Positions 7,738 through 17,847 of a stretch of 64,000 nucleotides of DNA are shown here, in pieces (positions within the stretch are counted from its first letter, which is position 1; every line of letters begins with the position of its first letter). A model generated the notes under the pieces. The model was given only the letters and a program-made list of their open reading frames with translations, ran no database searches and was not told where the DNA came from. Source of the stretch: Allobosea caraganae (lineage in GTDB: Bacteria > Pseudomonadota > Alphaproteobacteria > Rhizobiales > Beijerinckiaceae); NCBI RefSeq assembly GCF_003351345.1, contig NZ_QQTO01000011.1:62001-126000 (forward strand). Direction: 5' to 3'. Made by a program: the position numbers and the translations under genes.

Positions 7738-8511
7738 GACGTTTCGCCACGCGCAGACGCGGTGAACATAGTCCCGGTCCCTGGCCGCCTCGCCGAACGG
7801 CGCGACGACCCAGTCCCAGCTTTCGTCCGGGGCCGGCAACGCCTCGCCGCGCGTCAGGTCGAGCCGGTCGGTGATCGCCCCGGACCGGTCTCGCTCGATC
7901 ATCTCGACATCGCTGAGCAGGCAGACGCGGCCCTTGAAGCGCCTGAGATCCTCCAGATGCCAGGCGACGCAGCGCCGCGGCAGGTCGGCAGGAAAGCGCG
8001 GCGCGCGCGCCGCTTCCTTCTCCAGCCAATCCTCGACCGGCCAGGCAAGCTGCGACAGCAGGTTGGCCGAGATCACCAGGTCGATCGCCTCGTCGGCGAC
8101 GAAATCGGCGACCGGATCGCTCCGTCCCTCAACCTTGCCCGCGAGCCAGGGCATGATGCCGGTGAGGTCGCGCGTGACCAGCCTGACCTTGGGCCGCCGC
8201 ACCATGCGCAGCCGCACCAGCGGCAGGTGCACGGCATCGACGAGAACGACCTCCTCGAAGGCCTCGCAGAGCCGGTCAAGCGGCACGTCGCGCACCAGCC
8301 CGGAGCCGAGCACCAGCACCTTTCGGCGCTGCTTGAGCCCAGCCATGGCCCCGGTCACGACCGCCTGGCAGTTGGCATGATGTTCGGCCCAGAGCCGGCG
8401 GTGGCGCACGCCGCGCGACCAGAGCGTGATGCTCTCCCAGAGCAGGCCGAGGCTGCGCGTCGTCCGGTCGACCGGGGTCGTCAGGTAGAGCGCGAGCTCG
8501 GCGAAGATCAT
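7690..8511 (-). CDS. Putative SAM-dependent methyltransferase-like protein
   Basis: I do not recognise a named family. The 273-residue protein contains a Rossmann-like order: a Gly-rich strand-loop VLVLGSGLVRDVPL near residue 65, an acidic strand end EEVVLVDAVHLP near 85, and DLVISANLLSQLA near 145. This resembles class I methyltransferases. The last 15 residues (about FPSPLAGEGGRAAVG) come from a palindromic repeat that supplies the stop codon. It lies seven bases after the D-threonine aldolase-like gene on the same strand, so they are probably co-transcribed. The substrate is unknown. Confidence 0.6.
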   Translation of the reverse strand: MIFAELALYLTTPVDRTTRSLGLLWESITLWSRGVRHRRLWAEHHANCQAVVTGAMAGLKQRRKVLVLGSGLVRDVPLDRLCEAFEEVVLVDAVHLPLVRLRMVRRPKVRLVTRDLTGIMPWLAGKVEGRSDPVADFVADEAIDLVISANLLSQLAWPVEDWLEKEAARAPRFPADLPRRCVAWHLEDLRRFKGRVCLLSDVEMIERDRSGAITDRLDLTRGEALPAPDESWDWVVAPFGEAARDRDYVHRVCAWRNVFPSPLAGEGGRAAVG

Positions 8512-8517
8512 GCCCGC

Positions 8518-9651
8518 TCAGGTCAGGGCGCCGCGGCCCGCCACCGGCCAGAGCGTCTCGACATGCGCGTCCGGGCTGTTGAGGCCGCGCACGCAGACAT
8601 ACCAGTCGTGCAGGTTCACGGTCGGATCGCAATGGCCGGGAACGAGCAGCACCTTGTCGCCGCGATGCGGCAGCGCGATCGGATCGCCCGTCAGCACGCC
8701 ATGCTCGTCGGAGGGCTTGGTGTAGACCACACCGTCGCGCTGCCACGGCGTCGGGAGCCCTGAGTCGATCGCCGCCGCCTTGTGGCCGGCATCGACCACG
8801 GCGCGGTCCGGCACCGGCTTGCTCATCACGCTGGTCAGGACGAACAGCGAGTGCTCGAAGGTGCGGAACGGCGTGCCGTCGGCCTGGCGGTTGCGGGCAT
8901 AGTCGGCGTCCATGAAGATGTAGGAGCCGGCCTGGATCTCGTTCCAGATGCCGGATTGGCTCTCCAGCTCATGCGTGCCGGTGCCGGCGCCGCTGATGAT
9001 CTCGCAGCCGAGCCCGGCATGCGCCAGCTTATCCGCGGCGGTGCGCGCGAGCAGCCCGGCGCGCTCGACCGCCTCGCGCCGCTCGTCGATCGAGCGCATG
9101 TGCTGGGCCGAGCCGTGATAGGCCTGCAGGCCGGAGAAGCGCAGCGTGTTGCTGCGCGCCACCATCTCGGCGATCCGCACCGCCTCGCCCGGCGCGACGC
9201 CGCAGCGCCGCCCGCCGACATCGAGCTCGACCAGGATGTCGAGGATCACGTCATGGCGCGCCGCAGCCTCGGCCGCCTCGCGCACGCCCTCGGGATGGTC
9301 GACGCAGAGGCCGATCCGGGCGTTGCGCGCCAGCTTCGCCAGCCGGTCGAGTTTGCCCGGGCCGACGATCTCGTTGGTCACCAGCACGTCGCCGACGCCG
9401 CCATTGACCAGGACTTCCGCCTCCGAAACCTTCTGGCAGCATTGCCCGACCGCGCCATGGGCGATCTGCAGCAGCGCGATCTGCGGGCTCTTATGCGTCT
9501 TGGCATGGGGCCGCAGCCTGACGCCATGAGCCTGGGTGAAGGCCGCCATCGCGACGAGGTTCCGCTCGAAGGCGTCGAGATCGAGGATCAGGGCGGGGGT
9601 GTCGATCTCGGCGAAGCTTTGGCCGGGCTGCGCCGGCGGCGATAATGACAT
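8518..9651 (-). CDS. D-threonine aldolase / D-serine dehydratase-like PLP enzyme (DSD1 family)
   Basis: This 377-residue enzyme has the alanine-racemase-type N-terminal barrel and the DSD1 C-terminal metal-binding domain. The PLP lysine lies in RPHAKTHKSPQ (residues 48-57), and the divalent-metal motif is in VPGHCDPTVNLHDW near the C-terminus. Members cleave D-threonine or 3-hydroxyaspartate to glycine/glyoxylate plus an aldehyde, or dehydrate D-serine. The sequence alone does not choose. ATG 9651 is preferred (GAGAG before it) over the in-frame ATG at 9687, which lacks a ribosome binding site. Confidence 0.87.
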   Translation of the reverse strand: MSLSPPAQPGQSFAEIDTPALILDLDAFERNLVAMAAFTQAHGVRLRPHAKTHKSPQIALLQIAHGAVGQCCQKVSEAEVLVNGGVGDVLVTNEIVGPGKLDRLAKLARNARIGLCVDHPEGVREAAEAAARHDVILDILVELDVGGRRCGVAPGEAVRIAEMVARSNTLRFSGLQAYHGSAQHMRSIDERREAVERAGLLARTAADKLAHAGLGCEIISGAGTGTHELESQSGIWNEIQAGSYIFMDADYARNRQADGTPFRTFEHSLFVLTSVMSKPVPDRAVVDAGHKAAAIDSGLPTPWQRDGVVYTKPSDEHGVLTGDPIALPHRGDKVLLVPGHCDPTVNLHDWYVCVRGLNSPDAHVETLWPVAGRGALT

Positions 9652-9786
9652 GGGCTCTCGATAGTTTGGTGAATCAGATGCGGCCATGGGACGTCAGGTT
9701 CGTGTCGCGAGCAAGACCGGATCGAGCGGAACGGCACGCGCCTATCCTTATGGCGTCTCTCCGTCCGTCATGGTAGGTCGCGCCCC

Positions 9787-11628
9787 ATGAAGCTCGGCCG
9801 CGTCACCGACGATACCCTCGCGCTCTTCGCCCGCGTCTGGCGCGAGCGCATCAGCTCCTACCTCCCGCAAATGGCGATGATCCTCGGGCTCGTCATCGTC
9901 ATTGCGGCGACGACGAGCTTCTACCCGATCCTGATCAAGGCGGCCTTCGACGCCTTCGCCGACCCGCTGACGGCCGAGTCGACCGGCTTCGTCCGCCGCG
10001 CCGAGCGGCTGGTCTCGAAATCGATCGGCATCGAGATCGGCGTTGTCAACGCGGTCGCCATCGTCGTGGTCATCGTCACCGCGATCAAGGGCTTCTCCCT
10101 CTTGTCTCAAACGGTGATGACCAACAGCGTCGTCAGCCGCATCGAGGCCGACATGCAGAGCGCGCTCTACGCGCACCTGATCGATGCCGATCTCGCCCAG
10201 CTCCAGCGCGAGAACCCGGCCTCCCTCACCCAGCGCTTCACCACCGACTTCACCTTCGTCAAGGAGGCGCTGACCCGGATCATCAACATCGCCGTGCGCG
10301 ATGTGGTGACGGCGATGGCGCTGGTCGGCGCCATGCTCTGGATCGACTGGCAGATGACGCTGGTCGTGCTGCTGATCGCGCCGGTCGTCGCCCGGCCGAT
10401 CGGCAGCATCGGTAAGAAGCTGCGCCGCATGGCGTTGTCGCAGCAGGAGCAGACCGGCCTGATGGCCGGGCTCGTCACCGAGAGCCTGCAGGGCGCGCGC
10501 GTCGCCAAGACCGACTCGCTCGAGCCCTATCTCAAGGCTCGCGCTGCCGCTGCCTTCGAGACCATCCGCGCCCTCAAGATGAAGGCCGCCAACGCCCGCG
10601 GCCGACTCGACCCGCTGCTCGAGGTCGCCGGCGGCATTGCCGTTGCCGGCGTGCTCGCAGCGATCGGCGTGCGCATCACCTCCGGCAGCTCGACGGTCGG
10701 CGATTTCACCGGCTACGTCTCGGCCCTGCTGCTGGCAGCGCAGCCGATGCGCTCGCTCGGCAACCTCAACGCCATCGTCCAGGAGGCCGGGGCCTCGCTG
10801 AAACGCTACTACGCGCTGGTCGACGAAAAGCCGCTGATCACCCAGCGCCCCGACGCCAAGCCGCTCGAGGTCGGCCCGGGCGAGGTCGCCTTCCGCCACC
10901 TGCGCTTCCGCTACCGCGACGAGGCCCGCGCGCTGGAGGGCATCGACCTCGTCGCGCAGGGCGGCAAGATGACCGCGCTGGTCGGCCGTTCCGGCTCCGG
11001 CAAGTCGACCCTGCTCGCGCTGGTGCCGCGCCTCTACGATCCGACCGACGGCCGCATCGAGATCGACGGCCAGGACCTGCGCGACGTCACCCTGACCAGC
11101 CTGCGCAGCCAGATCGGCGTGGTCAGCCAGGACGTCGTGCTCTTCGACGATACCGTGCGCGCCAACATCGCCTTCGGCCGGCCGGGCGCGAGCGAGGACG
11201 AGATCGTCGCCGCCGCCAAGGGCGCCGCCGCGCACGACTTCATCATGGCCATGCCGGAAGGCTACGCCTCGCAGGTCGGCGAGCGCGGCTCCAGGCTCTC
11301 CGGCGGCGAGCGCCAGCGCATCGCCATCGCCCGCGCCATCCTGAAGGACGCGCCGATCCTGCTGCTCGACGAGGCGACGAGCGCGCTCGACACCGAATCC
11401 GAGCGCCTGGTGCAGCAGGCCCTGGCCGAGCTGATGAAGAACCGCACCACGCTGGTGATCGCCCACCGCCTCTCGACCGTGCGCGAGGCCGATCTCATCG
11501 TCGTGCTCGAAGAAGGCAAGATCGTCGAGACCGGCAGCCATGACGCGCTGCTCGCGCATGACGGCACCTATGCCCGGCTGCACCGGCTGCAATTCGCCGA
11601 AGGGCCGTCCTATTCGGACGGCCTCTGA
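9787..11628 (+). CDS. MsbA-like ABC exporter (fused transmembrane and ATPase domains)
   Basis: The 613-residue half-transporter works as a homodimer in the inner membrane. The first roughly 330 residues form a six-helix type I exporter domain (contains QRFTTDFTFVKE). The ATPase follows, with Walker A GRSGSGKST (400-408), Q-loop GVVSQDVVLFD, signature RLSGGERQR near 503-510, Walker B ILLLDEATSALD, and switch IAHRLS. The closest match in character is MsbA/lipid A or multidrug exporters; cargo cannot be told. It is transcribed away from the aldolase gene and ends 8 bases before the convergent ialB-like gene. Confidence 0.9.
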   Translation: MKLGRVTDDTLALFARVWRERISSYLPQMAMILGLVIVIAATTSFYPILIKAAFDAFADPLTAESTGFVRRAERLVSKSIGIEIGVVNAVAIVVVIVTAIKGFSLLSQTVMTNSVVSRIEADMQSALYAHLIDADLAQLQRENPASLTQRFTTDFTFVKEALTRIINIAVRDVVTAMALVGAMLWIDWQMTLVVLLIAPVVARPIGSIGKKLRRMALSQQEQTGLMAGLVTESLQGARVAKTDSLEPYLKARAAAAFETIRALKMKAANARGRLDPLLEVAGGIAVAGVLAAIGVRITSGSSTVGDFTGYVSALLLAAQPMRSLGNLNAIVQEAGASLKRYYALVDEKPLITQRPDAKPLEVGPGEVAFRHLRFRYRDEARALEGIDLVAQGGKMTALVGRSGSGKSTLLALVPRLYDPTDGRIEIDGQDLRDVTLTSLRSQIGVVSQDVVLFDDTVRANIAFGRPGASEDEIVAAAKGAAAHDFIMAMPEGYASQVGERGSRLSGGERQRIAIARAILKDAPILLLDEATSALDTESERLVQQALAELMKNRTTLVIAHRLSTVREADLIVVLEEGKIVETGSHDALLAHDGTYARLHRLQFAEGPSYSDGL

Positions 11629-11640
11629 TCCTTGGATCAG
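11604..11640. terminator. Two hairpins at a convergent gene junction
   Basis: The first stem pairs GCCGTCC with GGACGGC (11604-11622) inside the end of the exporter gene. The second pairs CTGATCC with GGATCAG (11625-11640) over both stop codons. No T-run follows either, so this may be a bidirectional terminator only in a loose sense. Confidence 0.4.
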
Positions 11641-12221
11641 GGCTCGCGCGAGAGCGCTTCCGCCGCAGCCGCGAAGCCGCGGAACGAGAAGGGCAGCGCC
11701 ACCGGGCGGCCGGCGCCGTCGAGATAGCGCAGCTGGCCGGCCTCGCTATAAGCGCGCCAGCGCTTCAGCAGGTCCTCGGTCAGGTTGACCTCGCCGAAGC
11801 AGCCGCCGGGCAGGCAGCGCTGGAACACCGCGAGCGTGCCCTCGTCCTTCTCGCCGAGCGCGGCGCGCACGCCGGCATTCGGGCCGAGCGCGACGTTCGG
11901 CGCCACCTGGACCACCAGCTTGTAGGGCTCGTTGCGGGTCGGCCGGCCGATCGCGATCAGCGCGACCGGGGTGCGCTGCTGCTGGTTGGTGACCAGCGTC
12001 TGCACCATCTCGCAAACCCGCGTGCCGACGCCCTGCTGGCAGCGATAGGTCCAGTCGCCATAGCTCGCCGTGGTGTTGTCCGGCTGCGAGACGCTGCCGG
12101 GAGCGGGCTGGGCCTGGGCATTCGTCGCCGGGCGCTGCGCCTGCGCGAAGGCCGGAGCGCTGAGCGCGAGACCGAGAAGGACTGCAAGTGAGGTAAGCTT
12201 CGAATCCACGAGTGTATCCAC
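11637..12221 (-). CDS. Invasion-associated locus B (IalB) family protein
   Basis: This exported protein of 194 residues has a signal peptide (cleavage near APAFAQ, residue 26) and a Gln/Pro-rich linker. The IalB fold follows: YGDWTYRCQQ at about 54-63, CEMVQTLVTNQQQ, paired cysteines in RCLPGGCFGEV, and a terminal LPFSFRGFAAA. IalB was named in Bartonella, where it affects erythrocyte entry. The family is widespread in harmless alphaproteobacteria as a periplasmic protein of unknown biochemistry, so no virulence role is implied. It lies downstream of obgE in the same direction, 92 bases away. Confidence 0.9.
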   Translation of the reverse strand: MDTLVDSKLTSLAVLLGLALSAPAFAQAQRPATNAQAQPAPGSVSQPDNTTASYGDWTYRCQQGVGTRVCEMVQTLVTNQQQRTPVALIAIGRPTRNEPYKLVVQVAPNVALGPNAGVRAALGEKDEGTLAVFQRCLPGGCFGEVNLTEDLLKRWRAYSEAGQLRYLDGAGRPVALPFSFRGFAAAAEALSREP

Positions 12222-12313
12222 CCCTTTGACTGCGCGCGATCTTAAGAGCGCTTCGTGAAATACGGCACAAACGATTCATACATGACAAGGAACGGCTGTT
12301 CACACCCTTCGAA

Positions 12314-13369
<1,056 letters not shown>

Positions 13370-13410
13370 TCAGTAGTCGCAGGTAAGCGGCAGGGCAATG
13401 TGGCACGCGT

Positions 13411-13575
13411 CCCTTCTCCCCCTGCGGGAGAAGGTGGATCGGCGAAGCCGAGACGGATGAGGGGTCGCGCGACGACTGCAATACCGCAGTTGGGCGTCCC
13501 ACGACAGCGGAAAGGGCAGTGCGACCCCTCATCCGGCGCTACGCGCCACCTTCTCCCGCAAGAGGGAGAAGGAAG
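13411..13575. repeat. Palindromic repeat, CTTCTCCC/GGGAGAAGG family
   Basis: Same family as 7570-7737: CCTTCTCCCCCTGCGGGAGAAGG at the left and CCTTCTCCCGCAAGAGGGAGAAGG at the right, with inverted GATGAGGGGTCGCG and CGACCCCTCATC between. It lies between obgE and the LysR-type gene, both on the minus strand. Confidence 0.85.
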
Positions 13576-13580
13576 GAAAC

Positions 13581-14447
13581 TCACGCCGCCAGCCTCGGCG
13601 CCGCCATTTCCTCGCGCAGGGCCTGGGCGAAGCGCAGCGCGGCTGCGCTCGGCTGCGGCCCGATGATCAGCCCGACCGACATCTCGAACAGTGGCGGCAG
13701 GTCTTCCGCCGCCCCCAGCCGGCGCAGGCCGGGCGGGATCGCGCTCTCGGTGATCGCCGTGACGCAGAACCCCGCCTCGACGGCCGAGAGCACGCCTGAC
13801 GTATGCGAGGAGGAGAACACCAGCCGGTGCGCCTTCCCGGCCGCATCGAGCGCGGCGAGAATGCGCGGGCGGGCCCGGCAGCCGTCGGAGAACAGCGCCA
13901 GCGGCAGCGCCTCCTGCAATTCCGGCCGGTGGCCGCGCGCCGCGACCCAGATCAGCGGCTCGCGCCTGAGCACCTCGCCCCTCGGCCGCTGCGGATCCTG
14001 CGTCACCACCGCAAGGTCGAACTCGCCGGCGGCGAGCAACGGCTCGATGTTCTTCGAGAGGTCGCAGCGCAGCTCCAGCTCGACGCGCGGATGCTCGGCC
14101 GCGAAGCGCGCGATCAGCGGCCTGAGATAGGCGTCGACGTAATCGTCGGGGATGCCGATGCGCAGCCGCCCGGCGGTCGCCTCGCCGCCAAGCTCGGCCA
14201 GCGCCTCGCGCTCGACAGCGAGCAGCCGCCGGGCATGACCGATCAGCCTCTCGCCGGCGTCGGTCGGCGTCACGCCGCGGCGCGAGCGCTCCAGCAGCTT
14301 CTGGCCGAGCTGGCTTTCCAAGTCCTGGATGCGCACCGAAATCGCCGATTGCGTGCGGCCGAGCCTTGCGCTCGCGGCGGTGAAGCCGCCGGTCTCCGCG
14401 ACCGCCACCAGCATGTCCAAAGCCGCCAGGTCGAAATGCGCAGCCAT
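13581..14447 (-). CDS. LysR-family transcriptional regulator
   Basis: This 288-residue regulator has the LysR winged HTH at residues 1-60 (FTAASARLGRTQSAISVRIQDLE) and an effector-binding domain of the PBP fold, including LRIGIPDDY and FDLAVVTQD. ATG 14447 is chosen because GGAGGTG lies four bases upstream; other in-frame ATGs up to 14516 have no such site. It is divergent from the EamA exporter gene, the classic LysR layout, and probably controls that gene through the 14448-14550 region. The inducer is unknown. Confidence 0.9.
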   Translation of the reverse strand: MAAHFDLAALDMLVAVAETGGFTAASARLGRTQSAISVRIQDLESQLGQKLLERSRRGVTPTDAGERLIGHARRLLAVEREALAELGGEATAGRLRIGIPDDYVDAYLRPLIARFAAEHPRVELELRCDLSKNIEPLLAAGEFDLAVVTQDPQRPRGEVLRREPLIWVAARGHRPELQEALPLALFSDGCRARPRILAALDAAGKAHRLVFSSSHTSGVLSAVEAGFCVTAITESAIPPGLRRLGAAEDLPPLFEMSVGLIIGPQPSAAALRFAQALREEMAAPRLAA

Positions 14448-14550
14448 CGCCACCTCCATCGGATTTTCGAATGGTGAGATGAGAATAATCCGTTTTTCCG
14501 ATTGATGGAAGCGCACTATATCGGGGACGACTCAAGTTCGGATCGAACCG

Positions 14551-15465
14551 ATGACCACGCCAGATCTCGCCCTGACCCGCCCCGCCGGCCCCAGCCTTGC
14601 GATCTTCCTCGCGCTGATGACGGGCGCGACCTGCATCGGCTTTTCCGGCGTGTTCGTGCGCTTCGCCGATATCGGCCCGGCCGCGGCCGGGTTCTGGCGC
14701 ATGATCTTCGCGCTGCCGGTGCTGGCCGCCTGGATGGCGCTGGAGCGGCGCAACCCGACTGACGGCACGGTGCGCTCGGGCGCCTGGGGACCGATCGCGC
14801 TCGCCGGCCTCGCCTTTGCGGTCGACGTCATCCTCTACAACGCCTCGCTCGGCTTCACGACCATCGCCAACGCCTCGCTGCTCGGCAACCTCTCCCCGGT
14901 CGTCGTCGTGCTCGGCGGCTGGCTCTTGCTCGGCGAGAAGCCGACGCGGCGCATCCTCGGCGCGCTGATGCTGGCGCTCGGCGGCGCCATGCTGCTGGTA
15001 TTGCCAAAGTTCGTCGCAGCCTCGGGTGCGCCGGCCTCGGCCGCCGGGACCTTCGGCGATACGCTGGCGATCGGCGCAGCCATCGCCTATGCCGGCTACA
15101 TCCTCGCCATCCGCCGCGCCCGCGACCTCGCCGATGCCGGCCGCATCGGCCTGATCTCCAGCGTGCTCTGCGCCATCTTCTGCCTCGCCACCGCGCTGAT
15201 CCTCGACGAGACGATCATCCCGCAGAGCCTGCAGGGCTGGCTCGCGGTGATCGCACTCGGCCTCGTCTCGCACGCGCTCGGCCAGGGCCTGATCACCCTC
15301 TCGCTCGGCCATTACGGCGCCAGCGCCGCCTCGCTGGTGATGGTCTACCCGGCGCTGGTCAGCGTCCTCGCCGCCTGGGCGATCTTCGCGGAGCAGCCCT
15401 CGCCTGCGCAGGCCTTTGGCGGGGTGGCGATTTTGGCGGCCGTGCTGTTGGTGCGGAAGGGGTGA
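14551..15465 (+). CDS. EamA/DMT family inner-membrane transporter
   Basis: The 304-residue protein has ten predicted transmembrane helices arranged as two EamA repeats: GATCIGFSGVFVRFADIGP in the first, and the second begins near AIAYAGYILAIRRARDLAD. Such proteins usually export amino acids or other small metabolites. Cargo cannot be assigned. It is divergent from the LysR regulator, which likely governs it. Confidence 0.9.
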   Translation: MTTPDLALTRPAGPSLAIFLALMTGATCIGFSGVFVRFADIGPAAAGFWRMIFALPVLAAWMALERRNPTDGTVRSGAWGPIALAGLAFAVDVILYNASLGFTTIANASLLGNLSPVVVVLGGWLLLGEKPTRRILGALMLALGGAMLLVLPKFVAASGAPASAAGTFGDTLAIGAAIAYAGYILAIRRARDLADAGRIGLISSVLCAIFCLATALILDETIIPQSLQGWLAVIALGLVSHALGQGLITLSLGHYGASAASLVMVYPALVSVLAAWAIFAEQPSPAQAFGGVAILAAVLLVRKG

Positions 15466-15480
15466 GCCCCTTCCCGCCGC

Positions 15481-17151
15481 TTAGCTTAGAGACCATACAG
15501 TCAAAGCGATATTGGCGAGCTCGGTTTGACGAACATCTATCTCGTTTCGCCGCCATTCGGTATTACTGCTGACAGTCTTATTTATCTTGAGCGACGACGC
15601 CGCAATAATTGGCCTCTTCACCGCCCAAGCTTTATTTCCGATCTTAGCGTTCTCAGTTTTACGAAGAAGAGTCATATTTCCAATTCTGTGAGCAAACACG
15701 TTTACTTCTTCTGGCGAGAATAGAGGCCAGTCAATTACCTTTGCATTCTTAGGCAGTATGTGCTCCAGATTTACGCTATCGTAGTCTTCGTTCGGAACGA
15801 GTTCCGGCTCAGCGTCACCTTGCATGTGCCGCTCGACCGCAAGCAGCATGTACCGAGCAAGTTTTCCGCTAGCTGTACCAAAACGGCCAAATGCTTCTCG
15901 GAATGCGGTATCTGATGGAACTAGCGGAGTGAGTTTTGCGAGCAAAGCCGGAGTGTCTTTAATCTTTCCTTCTCGGATATCGACCGCCGCCTCACAATAA
16001 TAACGCTCGGCCTGCCCGCCGCCCAGAACACCTGCCACGATACCCCGTACTGACCAAGAGACGAGTGAGCTTATGCACTTGGCGGTCTCATCTTTCGAGA
16101 AGTATGCAAAAACAGCCAAAAGCAGTGGTCGATTTTGTTCTAAATCGAGACTTTGTAGTTGCTCGACCGAACGCATTGCCTCGCTTAAGAAATCTTTCCA
16201 AAACTCGTTGTCTGTGGTTAAGATCGCTCCATATAACTTCGCGCCGTCCGCAATTTCCTTTGAAAATTCGACTGCATCTTGTTTGGTACGTACCCTATCT
16301 TTGATTCTGCGATAGAGGTCACGCTCTCGGGTGGCTCCGCTTTTAGAGCTCCACAAGTGACGCATGAAATTAACAAATTCACGATTGGGCTGGTAAAGTC
16401 CAAGAATAGATATAGATTCAATCCATCGTTCTTGCACAAAATCAATTTCCGATCCAGAAGAGCTAAATAAATAGTTCTTCAAAAGATCCGCAATGGTCAA
16501 GTCCGCGCCACGATCGTTAAGTGTTTCAAATATCGTGAAGGCATCAGCATCGGTTGGAGCACGGACTGCGACAACCCGCGCCTTATCTGTCAAGAAAGCC
16601 ACGATATCTGCGAGTTTTTTCTTCCAATGAGATGGATTCACTTCGACGATATATTTAATCTCAGTGTCAAATCGAACCTTTGCGGCCAAAATTAATTTGT
16701 GGGAATCAAGCGTCGGCGGGGGATGATCACCTTTTACAATCAGATTTTCATAGAAATTATTATCACTCGTATTCAATCGAATGCGAGGCTTAGGAGCGAA
16801 TTCGTTTACATCGTAAGGAGCAATGAACTGATTCTGTAGACCGTTAGCGGCATCATCCACACCTCCTGCCTTAAATTGATCTCGAATTGAAGCAAGGAGG
16901 ATTGTCGTAGTCGAAACACGCTGTTGACCGTCAATAATCGACTGCGACACCCCTCCCTCTTCTGAAGAGAGCACAATCGTGCCCATGAAATAGTCTCGCC
17001 CTTCCGCTATGGCTTTGTTTATATCGGACCAATAATCGGTAATCTCTTCATCAGTCCATGAATACGACCGCTGATAACGAGGCACCGCAAGGTAGCGATC
17101 TTTTAAGATATTCAGCAATGTAGTTGGTTGAAAATCAAACTGAGCAGCCAC
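15481..17151 (-). CDS. DUF262/DUF1524 GmrSD-type nuclease, probable horizontally acquired defence gene
   Basis: The 556-residue protein joins the two halves of GmrSD-type modification-dependent systems. The N-terminal DUF262 NTPase has VPRYQRSYSW (23-32), DYFMGTIVL near 53 and IIDGQQR (72-78). The C-terminal DUF1524 HNH nuclease has EHILPKN (463-469) and IGNMTLLRKTENAKIG (490-505). Relatives restrict phage with modified bases or act with phosphorothioate systems (SspE). Its codon use is markedly AT-richer than every neighbour, the clearest sign of horizontal transfer in the window. GTG 17151 has AGGGGAA upstream. No partner gene lies beside it. Confidence 0.88.
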   Translation of the reverse strand: MAAQFDFQPTTLLNILKDRYLAVPRYQRSYSWTDEEITDYWSDINKAIAEGRDYFMGTIVLSSEEGGVSQSIIDGQQRVSTTTILLASIRDQFKAGGVDDAANGLQNQFIAPYDVNEFAPKPRIRLNTSDNNFYENLIVKGDHPPPTLDSHKLILAAKVRFDTEIKYIVEVNPSHWKKKLADIVAFLTDKARVVAVRAPTDADAFTIFETLNDRGADLTIADLLKNYLFSSSGSEIDFVQERWIESISILGLYQPNREFVNFMRHLWSSKSGATRERDLYRRIKDRVRTKQDAVEFSKEIADGAKLYGAILTTDNEFWKDFLSEAMRSVEQLQSLDLEQNRPLLLAVFAYFSKDETAKCISSLVSWSVRGIVAGVLGGGQAERYYCEAAVDIREGKIKDTPALLAKLTPLVPSDTAFREAFGRFGTASGKLARYMLLAVERHMQGDAEPELVPNEDYDSVNLEHILPKNAKVIDWPLFSPEEVNVFAHRIGNMTLLRKTENAKIGNKAWAVKRPIIAASSLKINKTVSSNTEWRRNEIDVRQTELANIALTVWSLS

Positions 17152-17275
17152 CCGGTTCCCCTAAAGCTTGTGCCCTTACCCAATAACACGGCTAGGGCGT
17201 TCTACCAGCCCCAACGTTGCCATATGGCCAGAAGGCGACGATAGCCGCCTCCTATGTCAAAGCCTAATTCAAACC

Positions 17276-17821
17276 TCAAACCCCATACCGCAAAATCATC
17301 GTCCCATTCTTCAACGCCCTATTCTCCAGCAACTCCATCTTCCGCCGCTCACCGCCTTCCTTGAAGAACGGCGTGCCCGCCCCGAGCCGCGCCGGCACAA
17401 CGCCCAAAATCATCTCGTCGATCTGGTTCGCCTTCAGCAGCGAATCGACCAGCTCGGCGCTGCCGAAGATGAAGACGTCCTTGCCCGGCGCCGCCCGTAG
17501 CTTCACGATCTCGCCGACGATGTCGGCCGTCACCCGCATGCTGTTCCAGTCCGAGCACGTGATCGTGCGCGAGGCGACGAGCTTGGGCAGGGCGTTCATG
17601 AAGCGCGTGATCTCGCCGTCGGCGGCGGTCATCCAGTGCGCCTTCATGCCGTCATGGGTGACGCGGCCGAAGACCAGGCACTGGGCGCGCAGGCCGAAAT
17701 CGTGGCTCACCGCCTCCATCTCCTCGCCCCGGCCATACTCGTGCAGCGAGAGCTCCCACTTTTCCGTGCCCTCAGAATAGCCGTCCAGGCCAATGATGTT
17801 TCAGACGATCACCTTGGCCAT
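17276..17821 (-). pseudogene. RibD C-terminal/dihydrofolate-reductase-like gene with in-frame TGA at codon 7
   Basis: A strong Shine-Dalgarno (GGGAGGGTGAC) precedes ATG 17821. The reading begins MAKVIV, stops at TGA (17803-17801), and continues in the same frame NIIGLDGYSEG, the usual start of this reductase family. The rest is intact to the stop at 17276: GLRAQCLVFGRVTHDGM, DVFIFGSAELVDSLL, and a C-terminal GTMILRYGV. Translation could restart at ATG 17719, but that product of 147 residues lacks the first strand and substrate loop. I read it as a gene broken by one nonsense change, most simply from a Cys or Trp codon. A sequencing error is the main alternative. Confidence 0.75.
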
Positions 17822-17847
17822 GTCACCCTCCCGTGCCGGCGGCCTCC

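Noticed and set aside
9748..11592. A 614-codon frame antisense to the ABC exporter
   Set aside because: Same cause: low-complexity composition and no domain signature, while the sense frame is a complete exporter.
15465..17280. Insertion-sequence ends around the AT-rich gene
   Set aside because: I found no matching direct or inverted repeats at its edges by eye, so no mobile element is annotated.
17276..17821. Selenoprotein interpretation of the TGA codon
   Set aside because: The reductase family is not a known selenoprotein group and no supporting element is visible.
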